From Beta vulgaris subsp. vulgaris (Eukaryota; Streptophyta; Magnoliopsida; Caryophyllales; Amaranthaceae): a stretch of 64,000 nt of DNA. The DNA lies in the NCBI RefSeq assembly GCF_026745355.1, contig NC_079203.1:7197627-7261626 (forward strand), given 5' to 3'. A program made the translations under genes and the position numbers. Numbering within the stretch: position 1 is the first letter of the stretch; the number at the start of each line of letters is the position of its first letter. Shown here piece by piece: positions 33,214 through 45,500 of the stretch. Below the pieces are notes generated by a model. That model was given only the letters and a program-made list of their open reading frames with translations. It ran no database searches and was not told the DNA's origin.

Positions 33214-34989
33214 CTTTGGCAAATTGCTACCCATGTATGGTTATATATAAGTATGGGAAAGTATATGAAGTAATAAGTTGGGTTTTTGCAATTATATCTC
33301 AAATATCAGGCTGAGAAAGTACTCCATGTTTCTGCAAGAGTGGATGGGCTACCTTTGTTGCAAGGGAGTTTTATATCTGCTCTATTTTTTTTTGTTAGTG
33401 TAGTGGTTCAATGTAGGGATGAAGATTTCTCAGGATGACATTTATCTGGCCTGGTCATGCACTGATATGACGATGTTCCGATAGTTTCAGTAGAAGACTA
33501 GAAGATTAGACTTGTCAAACTAGATGCATTCGTTACTAGATCCTACATGTGTTCGACGTTACATGAGTTTTTTTTTTTTATCGAAATATAGTATAAACTC
33601 GATCTAATTTTCTTTTGACTAGTTTAATAGTTTGTTGAGTAATTGACATTAAAGTTGGATATGACCTAACCTAGATAGTCTTAAACTGACTCGGTTTTCA
33701 AATACACAACTTTTTTTTGTGACAGTCATATACATAACTTGTCACATAAATATGACTTAAATGACCTATTGGTCAAAAAGTCTACACACTTGGGATAGTG
33801 AATAATCCAGTATGCAGTAGCTTTTGCTTAGGACCTACAAAGTATAGTTTTGAAATTTGAAACTGGAATTTATAACAGTTGCTATTCAATAGTATTTTCC
33901 AGGGGGAACTGCCTTGTCCAGTTGTTCTAGATGTCATAATGGAGCATTGCATTAAACATTCAAAGTGTCAACTTCTTCTCGTCTTTGTATTAATTTGTCT
34001 GCAGACTGCAGCCCATGGTTATCAGGGAGTGTCACCCTCGCACGAGCAGTATAGTCTATACTCTATAGAGTGAGCTGGCATAAAAAGATCCTTGTTATCC
34101 AAACATTTAAACAGATGGGCAACAAAATACAATTGATCTCAAACATAAATAATAAAATTATACCTCCTCCATTCTGTTTTAAATAGAATTTAGTACGGCA
34201 CGAGGGTTTAGGAGAGGAGAAAAATAAAAAGATAGACACCATGTGATGAGTCGAGCGATAGAGAAAAGTGAATATCAATCAAATAAGATAACATTTCATA
34301 TAGTCTGAAATGGCCTAAAATAGCGAGCGTTTTATTTATTTTATAACAGATGAAATTTATATATAATTTAGTGCTCAAAAAATAAAAAAAATATGCAGTG
34401 TTGATAGTATTTAATAAGTGCAAGTTGGTCGTTGGGAATGTGATGCTTGGAGCTGCGTAACTCTATGATTCTCATGTGGTCACTCTATAACATGTGCAAC
34501 TGTGCAAGTGGTAACGGTTGCTTTTGGCATTTCAAGTGACACATACCAACAAAATATCCCGATTTCAATTATATTAATAGTAATCAATATTTCTACTATA
34601 TAAACTTTATGGAGAAGAAGTTGAGATGAATTTAAATATGTGATGATCAGGTAAATACAACGCACTTTCAGTATGATAGAATCTATGGTAACATCAAGAG
34701 AGCAAACTACTCCGATGGATAGTGGAAACAATAGTGCTCAACGACCGTTTCGTTCCCACATCTTTCTCAGAATTTCAAATTTTGGAGATGACTGTTAAAC
34801 AAAAATCAGGCATATTAATCCAAAACTAGTACTATGCACATTGACACACCTCTTAAAGAAAGATAAAAAATAACGAAGAATCGCGATTAAAAAATTAACT
34901 GAACTGATATAAGCTACAAAACCAGTTCTCAAGGACGACCAGAATGCAGCAAATCTGGACTCAATTAGACAGCTTTGCTTTCTCACGTC
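33214..34989. other. Intergenic region between convergent UMPS and SINA genes
   Basis: No coding sequence recognised. A possible degenerate Stowaway element spans about 34163-34355 (left CCTCCTCCATTCTGTTTTAA, weak right match). The SINA 3' UTR probably occupies the right end. Confidence 0.4.
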
Positions 34990-35317
34990 AAGTCTTCATC
35001 TTTACCAGAAGTGAACCGTCCTCAGGTTCAGCTGCCATTGCAAATCTCTTTTCGACCGTATTAAAGGGGACAAGCCAATGACTAGTATGCAACAATGAAG
35101 CATCTTTGACAATTTGCCAACATTTTTGCACATAGACGTCATAACTTTGACGCAGTCATGTATTTGATGCATAGACCAGCAAAGAGAGTTTGCTATTTTA
35201 CACACATTGAGATACATGAATACAAGACTGACTCTAGTGACGCTACAACGACAAGATATTCTAATTCTAATTGATGGATGGGATAGTTGACATGATTGAA
35301 CTCCCAGAGAACTTAAG

Positions 35318-37494
35318 TCACTGTTCTTTCCAAATCCTTCCAGTTACCCGTAGTTTTAATTCCTTCCGATCACCACCTGAAAAGAAAAGAGCCATGTTTC
35401 GTTGGATAATGAGGCCGTCAAAGCTGTCACGAACCTTGCGATGGCTATCTCTGATGCTTCTCGGCACCCCTTGCCAGCTCAGCTTTCTTCCATTTCCTCC
35501 TACCTCAAGGCTGTAGCTGTAGTTCTTTGCATCGTTGTCATCACCCATGAATCGTAAGAAAGCTATGTAGACAGGAGCCATACCGAGCTGGAATGCTTCG
35601 AAATGAAGGCAGAAATACTGCCCATAGCAACTGAAGACCTGAAGTGCAAACGAAAGAAAGGACTCAATGCCATGAATAGAACAAGTGGCATGATAAAAAC
35701 AATCAAGGGAGATTTTAAAATAATGCTGGCTAGACATATAGGGTGTTGACATTATTAAGTACTACTATACAGCCGTGAAGTCATGAATAAAATGGAAAAG
35801 GCTTACCGTAAGCATCCAAGTAGCATTTTCGACCTCATGGGGATTTGACTTCACATACCGATGGTTGAATGTACTACCACTGTGCATGTCAACTTTGTGA
35901 TCATCCTTAAGATGGGACACAAGGTAAGGGATATCACCAAGAACAGTGCATTCTGATCCAGCATAAGGACAGTTATAGGGTCTAAAGGCACATTGGGATT
36001 CATGCTTGAGCTTGCTATAGTAAGGATATATGCCGACACATCCAAAACTTTGATATTTACATGGAAGTTCAAGGGATGCAGCCACCTTCTCAAGGGCAAG
36101 GCACCTAATGTTACCCAGTTCATGCCTGCAAGTTGGGCATCGATTGTGTACCCTAGGCTTGCAATTAGCACATATTGTGTGGCCATTGGAACACTGCACC
36201 AAAGACAAGAACAATGAAAGTAAGAAACTACACATGAACAAAGGACAAAAAAGCTATACACCTTATAAAATATCCCCCCAAGTTTCTCATTTCAAAGGAA
36301 CATCCAAGTCAATCCCTAACGCAATTTCACAGGCCATAATAAACAAAGTCCTAAAAAGGCACTCTCCTTCAAAAAAGTGAATATGAACATGAAGAACTTT
36401 ACTACAGGAAAAACTGAGAGGGAAGGAAAGCGGGAGGGAGAGAGACAGGGGAAGCAGGAGATTGCCTTTATAGACACTCTAGAGCACTGATTGAGCTATG
36501 AGCACAAATTGGTAGGTAGGCAGGGCCGGGAAGGCGGCCTTTTAACATTTCCTATGGCTAGATGAGATGATGGTTAGTAGATCAGGTCCTGTACTCGTAC
36601 AGTTTGGCACAGTCCCAGAGACGTGAGGTTGGCTTTTCAAATATCTTCCGGCATTCAGTGCCAATATTGCTGCAAGTTAGGGGAATTGGTCTCAAGTCCA
36701 GAAAAAGCTTCATCATACTAACTGAGTGCACCATAGAACAGATAAGTTGCTGTTGCCTGCTGACATCTGTCTTTAAGTTGACTCCTTTTCTTTCTTCACC
36801 AAAATCAGATTCTTCTGTGATAACCTCCCTAATCAGCTTGAAACTGGTCAATTCCTGAGCCATAATCATTCTCCCTCTCAGTTGCCTTTTGCTAGCCACT
36901 AAGTTGAGTAATAGCCTAGAGTTCATTCAGTACAAAAACCACATATTTCAAGAGCATAAAACAACAAAGCATCTCTCCGTTTCCAAAATTATTTTTGGGA
37001 GAAGATAGAGACAAGCTGCTTATTCTACTATTACTCAACAGACAATTTTCTAATACCTATTTTAGCTCAATTTCACAAATTACTAGTAAATCACAGCATC
37101 CCCCCCCCCCTCTTCCTTCGCCAAAAGAAAAGAGAAAGTATCTATAAAACAAACTTAGAAAGAGCAGGTAGAAGGGATAACAGTACATGAAGGATCTAGA
37201 AACAAGGTTGGAGCAAATAAAAGCCAAAATTAAGCTAAGCAAGCACTTCCCCATTAAATAACCACGCGCAGGAGGCAGACTAACCTGGTGGATTGGAGGA
37301 TACATAGCAGTTAGGCACACTGGGCACTCGAGCAGCTCATGGACACTGCTAGACACAGTAAGGTTTGGTTTTACAGCACTTTGTGAGGGATCCACTACAT
37401 GTTCAGCAATGTCAATCATATCATCACTTGAGGGAGGATCAATAACTTCAGGCTTTCCCCTCACATCATCAAAATATGGACTTCCGGTCGCCAT
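35318..37494 (-). CDS. SINA/SINAT-type RING E3 ubiquitin ligase
   Basis: Seven-in-absentia family ligase, which ubiquitinates regulators of hormone signalling, autophagy and stress in plants. Three coding exons (minus): 37494-37285, 36193-35807, 35638-35318, all phase 0, giving 305 residues. The RING finger spans about residues 55-93 (CPVC, CSNGHTICANC, CPTCR) and is split by intron 1. The SIAH zinc finger follows (CKYQSFGCVGIYPYYSKLKH, then CAFRPYNCPYAGSECTVLGD). The TRAF-like substrate-binding domain fills the C-terminus and ends GDRKELKLRVTGRIWKEQ, as in SINAT proteins. The start is the first ATG in frame (MATGSPYFDD). Complete and apparently functional. Confidence 0.95.
36194..37284 (-). 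other. SINA intron 1, with an unexplained 114-codon open frame
   Basis: GT-AG intron of 1091 bp (CAG|GTTAGT donor, GTGCAG acceptor). A minus-strand frame at 36582-36926 (contains CSMVHSVSMMKLFLDLRPIP) has no domain I recognise. It also has no obvious splice sites in phase with the flanking exons, so it is not included in the gene. Confidence 0.6.
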
Positions 37495-38602
37495 CTTGTT
37501 GGCCAAATTGCTTAGCTGAATTACAACAGATTGTTATCAGCAGTCCCTTCTAGAGAGAACAAGGAGTAAATAGTGACTTCAAAACATTTTATAAGCTTGT
37601 AGCAACACTCGTTATTTAATTGACGAGTAACAAATAGCATCACTGACCAAAGATTATACAATCAACTCATGGGTTCTTGACCACTCAAAAGATCAAGTGC
37701 TTAAGATTGTACAAAATTCCGTTTCGAGATGTCACTTTGATCCTACCAAAATGCTCTTAATCTTGACAAATTAAAGCCAAAGCATCAACATATAACTATT
37801 AACAACCAACAATTCAAGAGAAATGCATAACCTCGTTTGCCTTAATCATTCCAATAAAACAGTGTAACATGTTTATTCAATCATGGAAGAGAAATACCTA
37901 CCCAAATATTTCACTTCTTTGAAACCCTTCCTAGCCTTGCTTTCTTAAAATGTGTTAATTGATTGTAAACTCTTGCCTACAGATAAACACAACAACAACA
38001 ACAAAAAAATTCAACAACGAAAGTAAAACCCATCATTCAACATCAAGTACAAGCTTCTTCAAGGTGAATACCACCAATATCGAACCCCGGATTTCAATCA
38101 TATATATAGCAAGTCTTATACACATAAAGGCAAAGAGTTCAAGCAATAATAACCAGGAAACTAATAAAATTACTAATCCCAAAATTCAAATTTTTAGTTG
38201 CATAAACAGAGCTCAAACTAGCTAATAATCTCATAATCACTGACTACTACCAGTATATCACAACACAATCACTAGAAAACTACAACAACAATTCTCAGAA
38301 CAAAACACCCAGTTATATCCCCAAAAGATCAAAACTTGCAAAATTTTAAATACACCCAAAAGAAAAAAGATACAAACTTTCCACAAAACCCATGTCATAA
38401 AAATCAAAACTTCACAGAAATCATAGAACACACACTTTTTAGAAAAGCATAATTCAAAGCAAACACACATAAAAATTGAAATACTATCAGACAAACAAAA
38501 AATTAGATCAAAATTAACCCAAAAAATATGATCTTGAAAATCCCTATTCATCGATTAATGGGAAAACAATAAAAAAATTAAGAAAGAGAGTGAATTAATT
38601 AC

Positions 38603-38750
38603 CTAGAAAAAAGGGAGGAAGAAATTCGAAATTTGAAATTCAAATTGCAGAATAACGAAGAAGAGAAAAACCCTAAAAACATAAGAAGAAGAATAATGGA
38701 GGGGCTTAACCATGAAAGTGGGGAAGTACTTGAAGAGTTGTACTAATTTG
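38603..38750 (-). other. Putative SINA 5' UTR exon
   Basis: On the minus strand a leader-like purine-rich stretch ends TTTTTTCTAG followed by GTAATTAATT (donor at 38602). A matching acceptor (GTAATTCAG at about 37515) lies just upstream of the SINA start codon, implying a roughly 1.1-kb intron in the 5' UTR. Inferred from splice signals only. Confidence 0.45.
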
Positions 38751-39593
38751 TTTTTGCCGTCTGAAAAAATAAATGGGAGGAGAGAGAAAGACTTAAAAAA
38801 AACCCAAAAAAATAGAGAAGATAGAGTTGAGATTAATAAAGGAAATGAAGCAGAGGGAGCGGATTTAATTGAGGGGAAATGGGAACAAATTTGAAATTAA
38901 GGAGAGAGAAAGAAAGACCATCTTTTTTTTTTGAGACTTGAGTATTTGACTAAAGAGTTGTTTTAAGTTAAAAGAAATGAGAAGAGCGTGTATAAAAAGT
39001 TGACAGAGTAAAAATGGAGTAAATACAAAAAGAACAAGTCCAACTTTGTGGGGGTCCATGCTTCATGGTTGTTCAAATCATATCTTAGTGACTAGTGAGT
39101 GATATGTGATCCTTCCTTCTTCTAAATCATGACACCATAGGTTGGGAGTTTGGGACTTGGGTCATCATATATGGATGATGGATCTAATTATTTGCTCATA
39201 TATAAAGGAGTTTTGTTCTGAATTGGTGATTTGATTTTTCGCTCGTATTTTATTAAAATTGTCGGATTTTTTATTCATATTATATATCTTTTTTTCTTTG
39301 TTTATTTTTTCTCAAAAACTTGAAAATTAGAATACTTTTTTAGCATTGAACCATCTAATTGGATAAGAAAAGAGGGAGGAGGAGGAAGAGTTGTGGTGGT
39401 GGTGCTATTGCCACCAGACGTGGTGGTGATGGTGCCGCCAAAGGAGGAAGGAGAAGAAAAGAGTAAAAAAGAGGGAGGAGGAGGAAGACGAGAAGGGAAA
39501 ATAAAGAAAGAAAGATAGTATAAAAAAGTATGCGCGATTTCAATAAAATACCAACGACAAATAGTATTACATTTAATTGTGATATGCACGTAT
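38751..39593. other. SINA upstream region
   Basis: Probably contains the SINA promoter. No genes; a GGAGGAGGAAGA-rich stretch at 39370-39490 yields only low-complexity frames. Confidence 0.4.
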
Positions 39594-39800
39594 GGCATGT
39601 TCTCTTCGGCATAAAATAGCTGAATCGAACTGAATTGAACTGAACTGAATTTGATTGAACTGAACATAAATGAATAGTGATATGTGAGAGTAAAAGTATT
39701 GTCCAGAGCTGAATTGGACTGAATTGAATTGAACTAAACTGAACTAAATTGAACTGAATTGAACTGAACTAAACCCAAAATAAGCTGGGGAGAACAAGCC
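39594..39800. mobile_element. MITE with GAACTGAATTGAACTG repeats
   Basis: GGCATGTTCTCTTCGGCATA at the left mirrors AGCTGGGGAGAACAAGCC at the right. The interior is TGAACTGAAT repeats, a layout like the CAGATCAG element at 27718. Confidence 0.55.
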
Positions 39801-40784
39801 CATAATATCAGTATGTATAGTACTAGTGTTTTATGTCATTTTGGCAAAACTTTAAGAGTATTTTGGAAATTGTATGTAAAGATATATGAGTGTGTTCGAA
39901 AATTTCACTCTTTTTCGAGTTCCCAACTTTCAATCTAGGAAGATACTTGTTTTAAAAATTTGTTTATCCTATGCAATAACGTATAGGATAAGAAACAATT
40001 ATTAATCGAGAAAGAGGGAGAGTTTATAAGAAAAAAAAAATGTTAAAACTAATTAATGTAAAAAACATTATAAGCCTCACTCACATTTCTCGTTCAATAG
40101 TAAATATTTCTTATCCTATACCTTGTCATGTGGCATAGAATAGACAAATCCTAGTGTTTAATACTTGTCTTCGAGTTTGAAAACTACTAGTTCCTTCTAC
40201 ACTGAGATACATATAGACTAACTCATTTCACAATCACTGTCACATATGATCTTCACTCTCATAAGTCATAACCCTATCGTCCCTTTCTATTAACTGCCAA
40301 CTACGTTCTTTACTAGCCTATCATCAGTGACAACACTAGCGCTATTGTTGATTCTTATCTCATCTAGGATACCACAACTTTAACCGAAGACATGTAGTTA
40401 TGAACATAAATTAATGTAATATACAAATATATTTTAACACATTGTGAAAAACTTACTTAAAGAGCACAGGTTCCATGGTCACGATTAAACAAGATGGATT
40501 AGACTTGTAATAAGTCCAAAATACAAGTATAAATGTGATCATGTACCTCTTTTTTAAGAGCCTCTCTCTCTAGAATTCTAGAGCCTTAAATTCTAAACAA
40601 AACTTTGTAAACCATATTAGTTAAGAACTTCAAACTCCCCTCTGCTCTCAGCTCATTGCTCAATAAATCTTCACAAAGTTAAACATATTGATCCTTAAGA
40701 TCCTTAAAAAGCTTTTTTGGGAATTTCTGCTCGCTAGGAAAATTTAGGACAGATGGAGCCAAGAAGAGGAAGGCGGGAAACTGT

Positions 40785-41414
40785 GTGAGTCAAAAACGAA
40801 AGGCCTACTGTAGCGCGGTCAGTCAACCTGAAGCTAAAAAAGTTAATCGTCAACAATGCAGCATAGGTGCCTCAGTCAAGATGAATTCAGCCTCAACAGG
40901 TAAGCATTTACTTCCTGTGGTGAATAGCCTGGAGTTGAATGAAGGAATTAATGAGAAGACTTTTTTTAAATTGGGCCGAAACCAACTAGGAGGGAACAGT
41001 GATGTTATTACTGAAGGTTTGAGAATTGATTGGCTTTCGAGCAGACCTCTAACCACCCTCCTTGAAACGAATTTACTGCAAAATAAATCCCCCAACCAGA
41101 TTTTATGTGAAACTACTGCCTTGAGTAATGAATATCTTCTTAATAAATCTCAGTTCTTGAGTAGTGCACTGTGCATTTGGAATAGTGCAATAAAAATTAC
41201 TCAGAAAATGGCGGCGATACATATTTATTCCTCTTCAACTCTGCAAATTCCTTTTAAACTCCCATATTCCCCGGGTCAGAAGAGAGACTATAGTTGCTTT
41301 GACAGCTCTATTTATACCCCTCCTTTTCTTCTAGCCTTGACCCATCCTTTTCCCTCTTTTAAAAATCTCTTCTGTCCTTTTCCAAAAACAATTCTTGTTG
41401 CTTCAAAATGGTAA
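40785..41414 (+). CDS. LINE upstream ORF of unknown role
   Basis: 209 codons starting MSQKRKAYCSAVSQPEAKKV. No domain recognised; the start has a basic, nuclear-signal-like cluster. Its last codons overlap the first codons of the next frame by seven bases. It may be part of ORF1 separated by a frameshift, or an independent leader ORF. Confidence 0.4.
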   Translation: MSQKRKAYCSAVSQPEAKKVNRQQCSIGASVKMNSASTGKHLLPVVNSLELNEGINEKTFFKLGRNQLGGNSDVITEGLRIDWLSSRPLTTLLETNLLQNKSPNQILCETTALSNEYLLNKSQFLSSALCIWNSAIKITQKMAAIHIYSSSTLQIPFKLPYSPGQKRDYSCFDSSIYTPPFLLALTHPFPSFKNLFCPFPKTILVASKW

Positions 41415-42592
41415 GTTCAGAAGCTGAGCTGGATAACCAAGTGGTTGAGAATATTGGGCTGGGCTTAGTCGATTCCTCTAGGCTTTATCGCCCAACAAAC
41501 CCTCTAAACGACCCATTCATTCCTGTAGGAGAAATATTTCCTGTCAATATGGCAATTGTCTCACTTCGAGACCTAATGGAAAGCCCCCAATATCCAAGCC
41601 CAAAAACTTCTGATTCGGAACCTCATGAAGAGTCCAGCGACTCTTCTCAATCCTTCTCCTTTTCAACTCCTATGGCTAGCCCAGCCCCACCTGCTTACTT
41701 GTCCAAAGCATTTCTGCTATCAGGAAAAGGAAGAGAGGAAAAGTTGAAAGAAACATGGAATCCGGTGACTCCAGCTGAAAGCCAAGAAAGAAAGGAAGGA
41801 ATGAACCATACTGACTCTCCTAAGTCGGATTCGCCAAGATGGATTGAAGGAAAGCAATTTGACAAGGCATCCTCGTCGAGATCTGCTATCTTGGTAGATG
41901 GGCTAAATGAGGGGTTACATGTGAATGAAACGGGGAAGGAAGACCATCTAAAAAATGAAGTTGCACCACTGGAAACTCACCAAAAGCCTCTCAAAATTCT
42001 CGACAGTAGCAAGGATGGTCAAAAATCTGTTTCGATGAGTGTGGTAAAGGGAGCAAGAGTGAAAAATGATACAAGTGAGAAAGGAAAAGCAGTAGTTGGG
42101 GTAGAGGATCCTTTTTTCTCAGCTGATTCTGACCTCAGCCCAAGTGAAGAAGACTTGATGGATTTAGACTACATGCAACGGGTAACTGAAGCTAAGGGCA
42201 ATGGAAGCGGGCCAAGTAGAATAAGTTCTAGGAGCCCAAGGAAGGGTAAGTCGCAGAAGACAATTGCGAAAGAGAGAGCTAGGAGGACTAAAGAGCTAGC
42301 AAAGAAGAAGCTAGGATGGGTGGGTTGTTTCTGGGACAAGCTGAAAATCTCAGAAGAGAAGAAGAAAGCACACGTGGTTCCTCAAGTTGGGGACAAGCTG
42401 ATTACAATCGAAGAAGAATCGGAAGAGTGGGTTCCCTTGAAAAAGAGGCGTAAGTTCCAGAAGTGCTTCAAGGGAAAATACACATGCAAATATGGGCTAA
42501 GTGGAAGTGATGATATCACTACCACTTCTGAGGAGTCGAGCAATGGTAAGGGTGAGGTGGCTGGCCCAATGCAGCCCCCACGGGGATTATGA
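41408..42592 (+). CDS. LINE ORF1-like protein (no visible zinc knuckle)
   Basis: 394 codons, acidic and serine-rich in the middle (DLSPSEEDLMDLDYMQ), with a strongly basic C-terminal third (KERARRTKELAKKK; VPLKKRRKFQKCFKGK). Plant L1 ORF1 proteins bind element RNA and usually carry DUF4283 and a CCHC knuckle, or an RRM domain in the beet BNR type. I can see neither here, so RNA binding would rest on the basic region. Its stop codon overlaps the ORF2 start as ATGA (42589-42592), suggesting coupled translation. Confidence 0.55.
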   Translation: MVSSEAELDNQVVENIGLGLVDSSRLYRPTNPLNDPFIPVGEIFPVNMAIVSLRDLMESPQYPSPKTSDSEPHEESSDSSQSFSFSTPMASPAPPAYLSKAFLLSGKGREEKLKETWNPVTPAESQERKEGMNHTDSPKSDSPRWIEGKQFDKASSSRSAILVDGLNEGLHVNETGKEDHLKNEVAPLETHQKPLKILDSSKDGQKSVSMSVVKGARVKNDTSEKGKAVVGVEDPFFSADSDLSPSEEDLMDLDYMQRVTEAKGNGSGPSRISSRSPRKGKSQKTIAKERARRTKELAKKKLGWVGCFWDKLKISEEKKKAHVVPQVGDKLITIEEESEEWVPLKKRRKFQKCFKGKYTCKYGLSGSDDITTTSEESSNGKGEVAGPMQPPRGL

Positions 42593-45500
42593 GAGCTGGC
42601 GCATGGAATTGCCGGGGCCTTAAAGCTGCTGACTCCCCGACAATTCCGTTCCTTCGATGGCTAGTCAGTAGTAAAGCTTTAAATTTTCTTTTTCTCTCTG
42701 AAACTAAAAGTAAAGTAGAAGACTTGGGTAGTACGTTAAGTAGCTTAGGGTTTAATAGTTGGGCAGGGCATGATGCAAAAGACCTCTCAGGGGGGCTAAT
42801 TTTGTGCTGGGATGATTCTATTGTAGTATCTATCATGTTTGTATCTCCTAACTATGTATGTTGTGAAGTAACAGATGAATGTAATGTTGTTTTCTATGTT
42901 GTGTGTGTGTATGGTGAGCCAGTTCTAGAAAAAAGGGCTGAAGTATGGAATACTATCAGGCCTTCATCTGGTCACACCCAGGTAAACTCCTCCTATTGGG
43001 GGATTTTAACCAAGTGGAAACAAACGAACAAAAACTGGGAGGGAACATGCTCATTAAAGGGGCGAATTCCTTCCTAGAATGGAAGCAGGACTGTAATCTC
43101 ATTGATATTCCCTTTCATGGTGTACAATACACTTGGACAAATAATCGACAAGATGATGCAGCGATTTTTGAGAGATTGGACCGAGCATATTGTAATGATA
43201 ACTGGAGATGTGAATTCCCAGAAGCTCTGATAATAAATTATCCGATTTTTATCTCCGACCATGGACCAATAATTGTTGAATGCCACCCTACATCAAAGAA
43301 GAAAAATCGGCCATACAAGATTGAAGCATGGTGCCTTGAGTATGAAATAATAGATAAAATTGTCCTAAATGCTTGGCAATCTGAAATTCAAGGATCTGCT
43401 TTGTTCAAGATTCAAAGAAAGTTGCAGTCGATAGCAAAAGAATGCAAGCATTGGTGCCTTGATTTTAAAAAGGAACAAGGAATTCAGTGGGATGACTTTA
43501 ATCAGGAGCTTGTAAAGGCGCAAACTGAACTCTCAGGGAGAGAGAAGAGAAGTAATGAAAGGGCAAGAAGAAAGGAACTCAAAGTGGCCACGGACGTAAG
43601 ATTAATGTTCTGGAAGCAAAGAGCTCGAAGCAAATGGGACCATCTAGGGGATCAACCTTCTAAGTACTTCTACAAAAGTATGAAGATGAGGAAGGGAGGT
43701 AACGAAATTAGAGCAATTAAGGACTCCATGGGGAACTGGACAGCAGATGTGGATAAAATTAAGGAGGAGTTCTCTTCTTACTTTCAGAACTTGTTCAACC
43801 CGGTTGAGACAATGGTGGATAGCGCGGTCAGAAATGAATGGATGGTTGAGATGCCTCGTCTGTCGAGGGAACAATGTGCTCACCTGGAGGCTCCCTTCTC
43901 ATCAGAAGAAATCAAGAGTGCAGCTTTTAGTATGGAGCCTCTTAAGTCCCCTGGGCCAGATGGTTTCCCTCCGATCTTCTATCAAAAGAAGTGGGAGACT
44001 ATTGGTGAGGGAGTGTGTCAAGCAACAAAAAACTTCCTTGAAGGAGGCTTTATGCTAAGAGAAACAAATAGGACCTTTATTGCGCTAATACCAAAAGTAA
44101 GTAGGCCGGAAACAGTGGGACAGTTTAGGCCTATCAGTCTGTGTAATACATCATATAAGGTGATTGCTAAGTGTATGGTAAAAAGGATTCAGCCACTGCT
44201 GAACTCCTTAATAGGGCAATTCCAAAATGCTTTTGTCCCAGGAAGATCAATAACTGATAACTGCATCATAGCGCATGAAATGCTACACAAGGTGAAGAAA
44301 GCTAAGAAAAATGAAAAATTCAGCTTGGTGCTCAATCTGGACCTCAACAAGGCATATGATAGGGTTCGTTGGGATTTCGTGAGGGAAGTGCTCACTACAA
44401 TAGGATTCCCAGACAATTGGATACACCTCATAATGGAATGCATCTCTTCTGTTACATATTCAGTCTTAGTTAATGGTGAGCCTACAAAAAGTTTCCGTCC
44501 AAAAGCTGGGCTACGGCAAGGGGACCCTCTGTCTCCTTATATTTTCATACTGTGCATGGAAGTTCTGTCGCGACGAATAATCCAGCAGCAGAAGTTGGGA
44601 CTTATAAAGGGGCTTAAAGTTCATAGGAAAGCGCCGGAGGTGTCGCACTTACTATTTGCAGATGATGCCTTGTTCTTCTTAAAAGGCACACTGGAGAATG
44701 CTTGGAGTATCCACAAAAATCTTGAGGCTTTTTGCTCCATGTCGGGTGAGATGGTTAACAACCAAAAATCATATGCAGTGTTTAGCAAGAATACACCCAA
44801 GAAATTTATAAGGCTGCTAAGTAAAGGGATGAAAGTCGGAAGCAAGGAAAAATTGGGCAAATACCTAGGGTGCCCTATGGATGTGACGGGGCACTCCTCA
44901 CAAGTGTTTCAAGACCTGACGCAAAAAATCTCAAAAACAATAACGTCTTGGAACTTTTCCTCCCTAAATCAAGCAGGTAAGTTGTTATTAATAAATAGTA
45001 TTCTTATGGCTTATGCTTCTCACATCATGGCTATTTTCTTGTTCCCCAAGAAAGTGCTTGTTGCCTCCACCTCAATCCTTCTGAAATTCTGGTGGAATTC
45101 GAGTAAAGATAAAAAACCTATTTACTGGAGGAAACGCAGCCTACTCGAGAAACATAAGTGTGAAGGGGGTATAGGGATGAGGAACCTGCTGGCGGTAAAC
45201 AAAGCAACTCTGTTTAGGCAAGCGTGGCGCATGCAGTGTTATCCACACCTGCTAGCCAGCCAAATCTTTAGAGCGAAATACTCAGATTCATGGTTCACAA
45301 AAAGTTTGAGGGGAAACATTCCAGGTGCGTGCTCATGGGGAAGTAGAAGTATTATGAAGAGTGTCCAGGCCATGGCTCCTGGGGTAGGACGCCTGATTGG
45401 GAATGGGAAGGATACTAAAATTCAAGGGCCCAAATGGGTTGAAGGGCAACAGGTAACTTGTGTAGATCAAATGGCGGACTTGCATGGTACACAACCGGAG

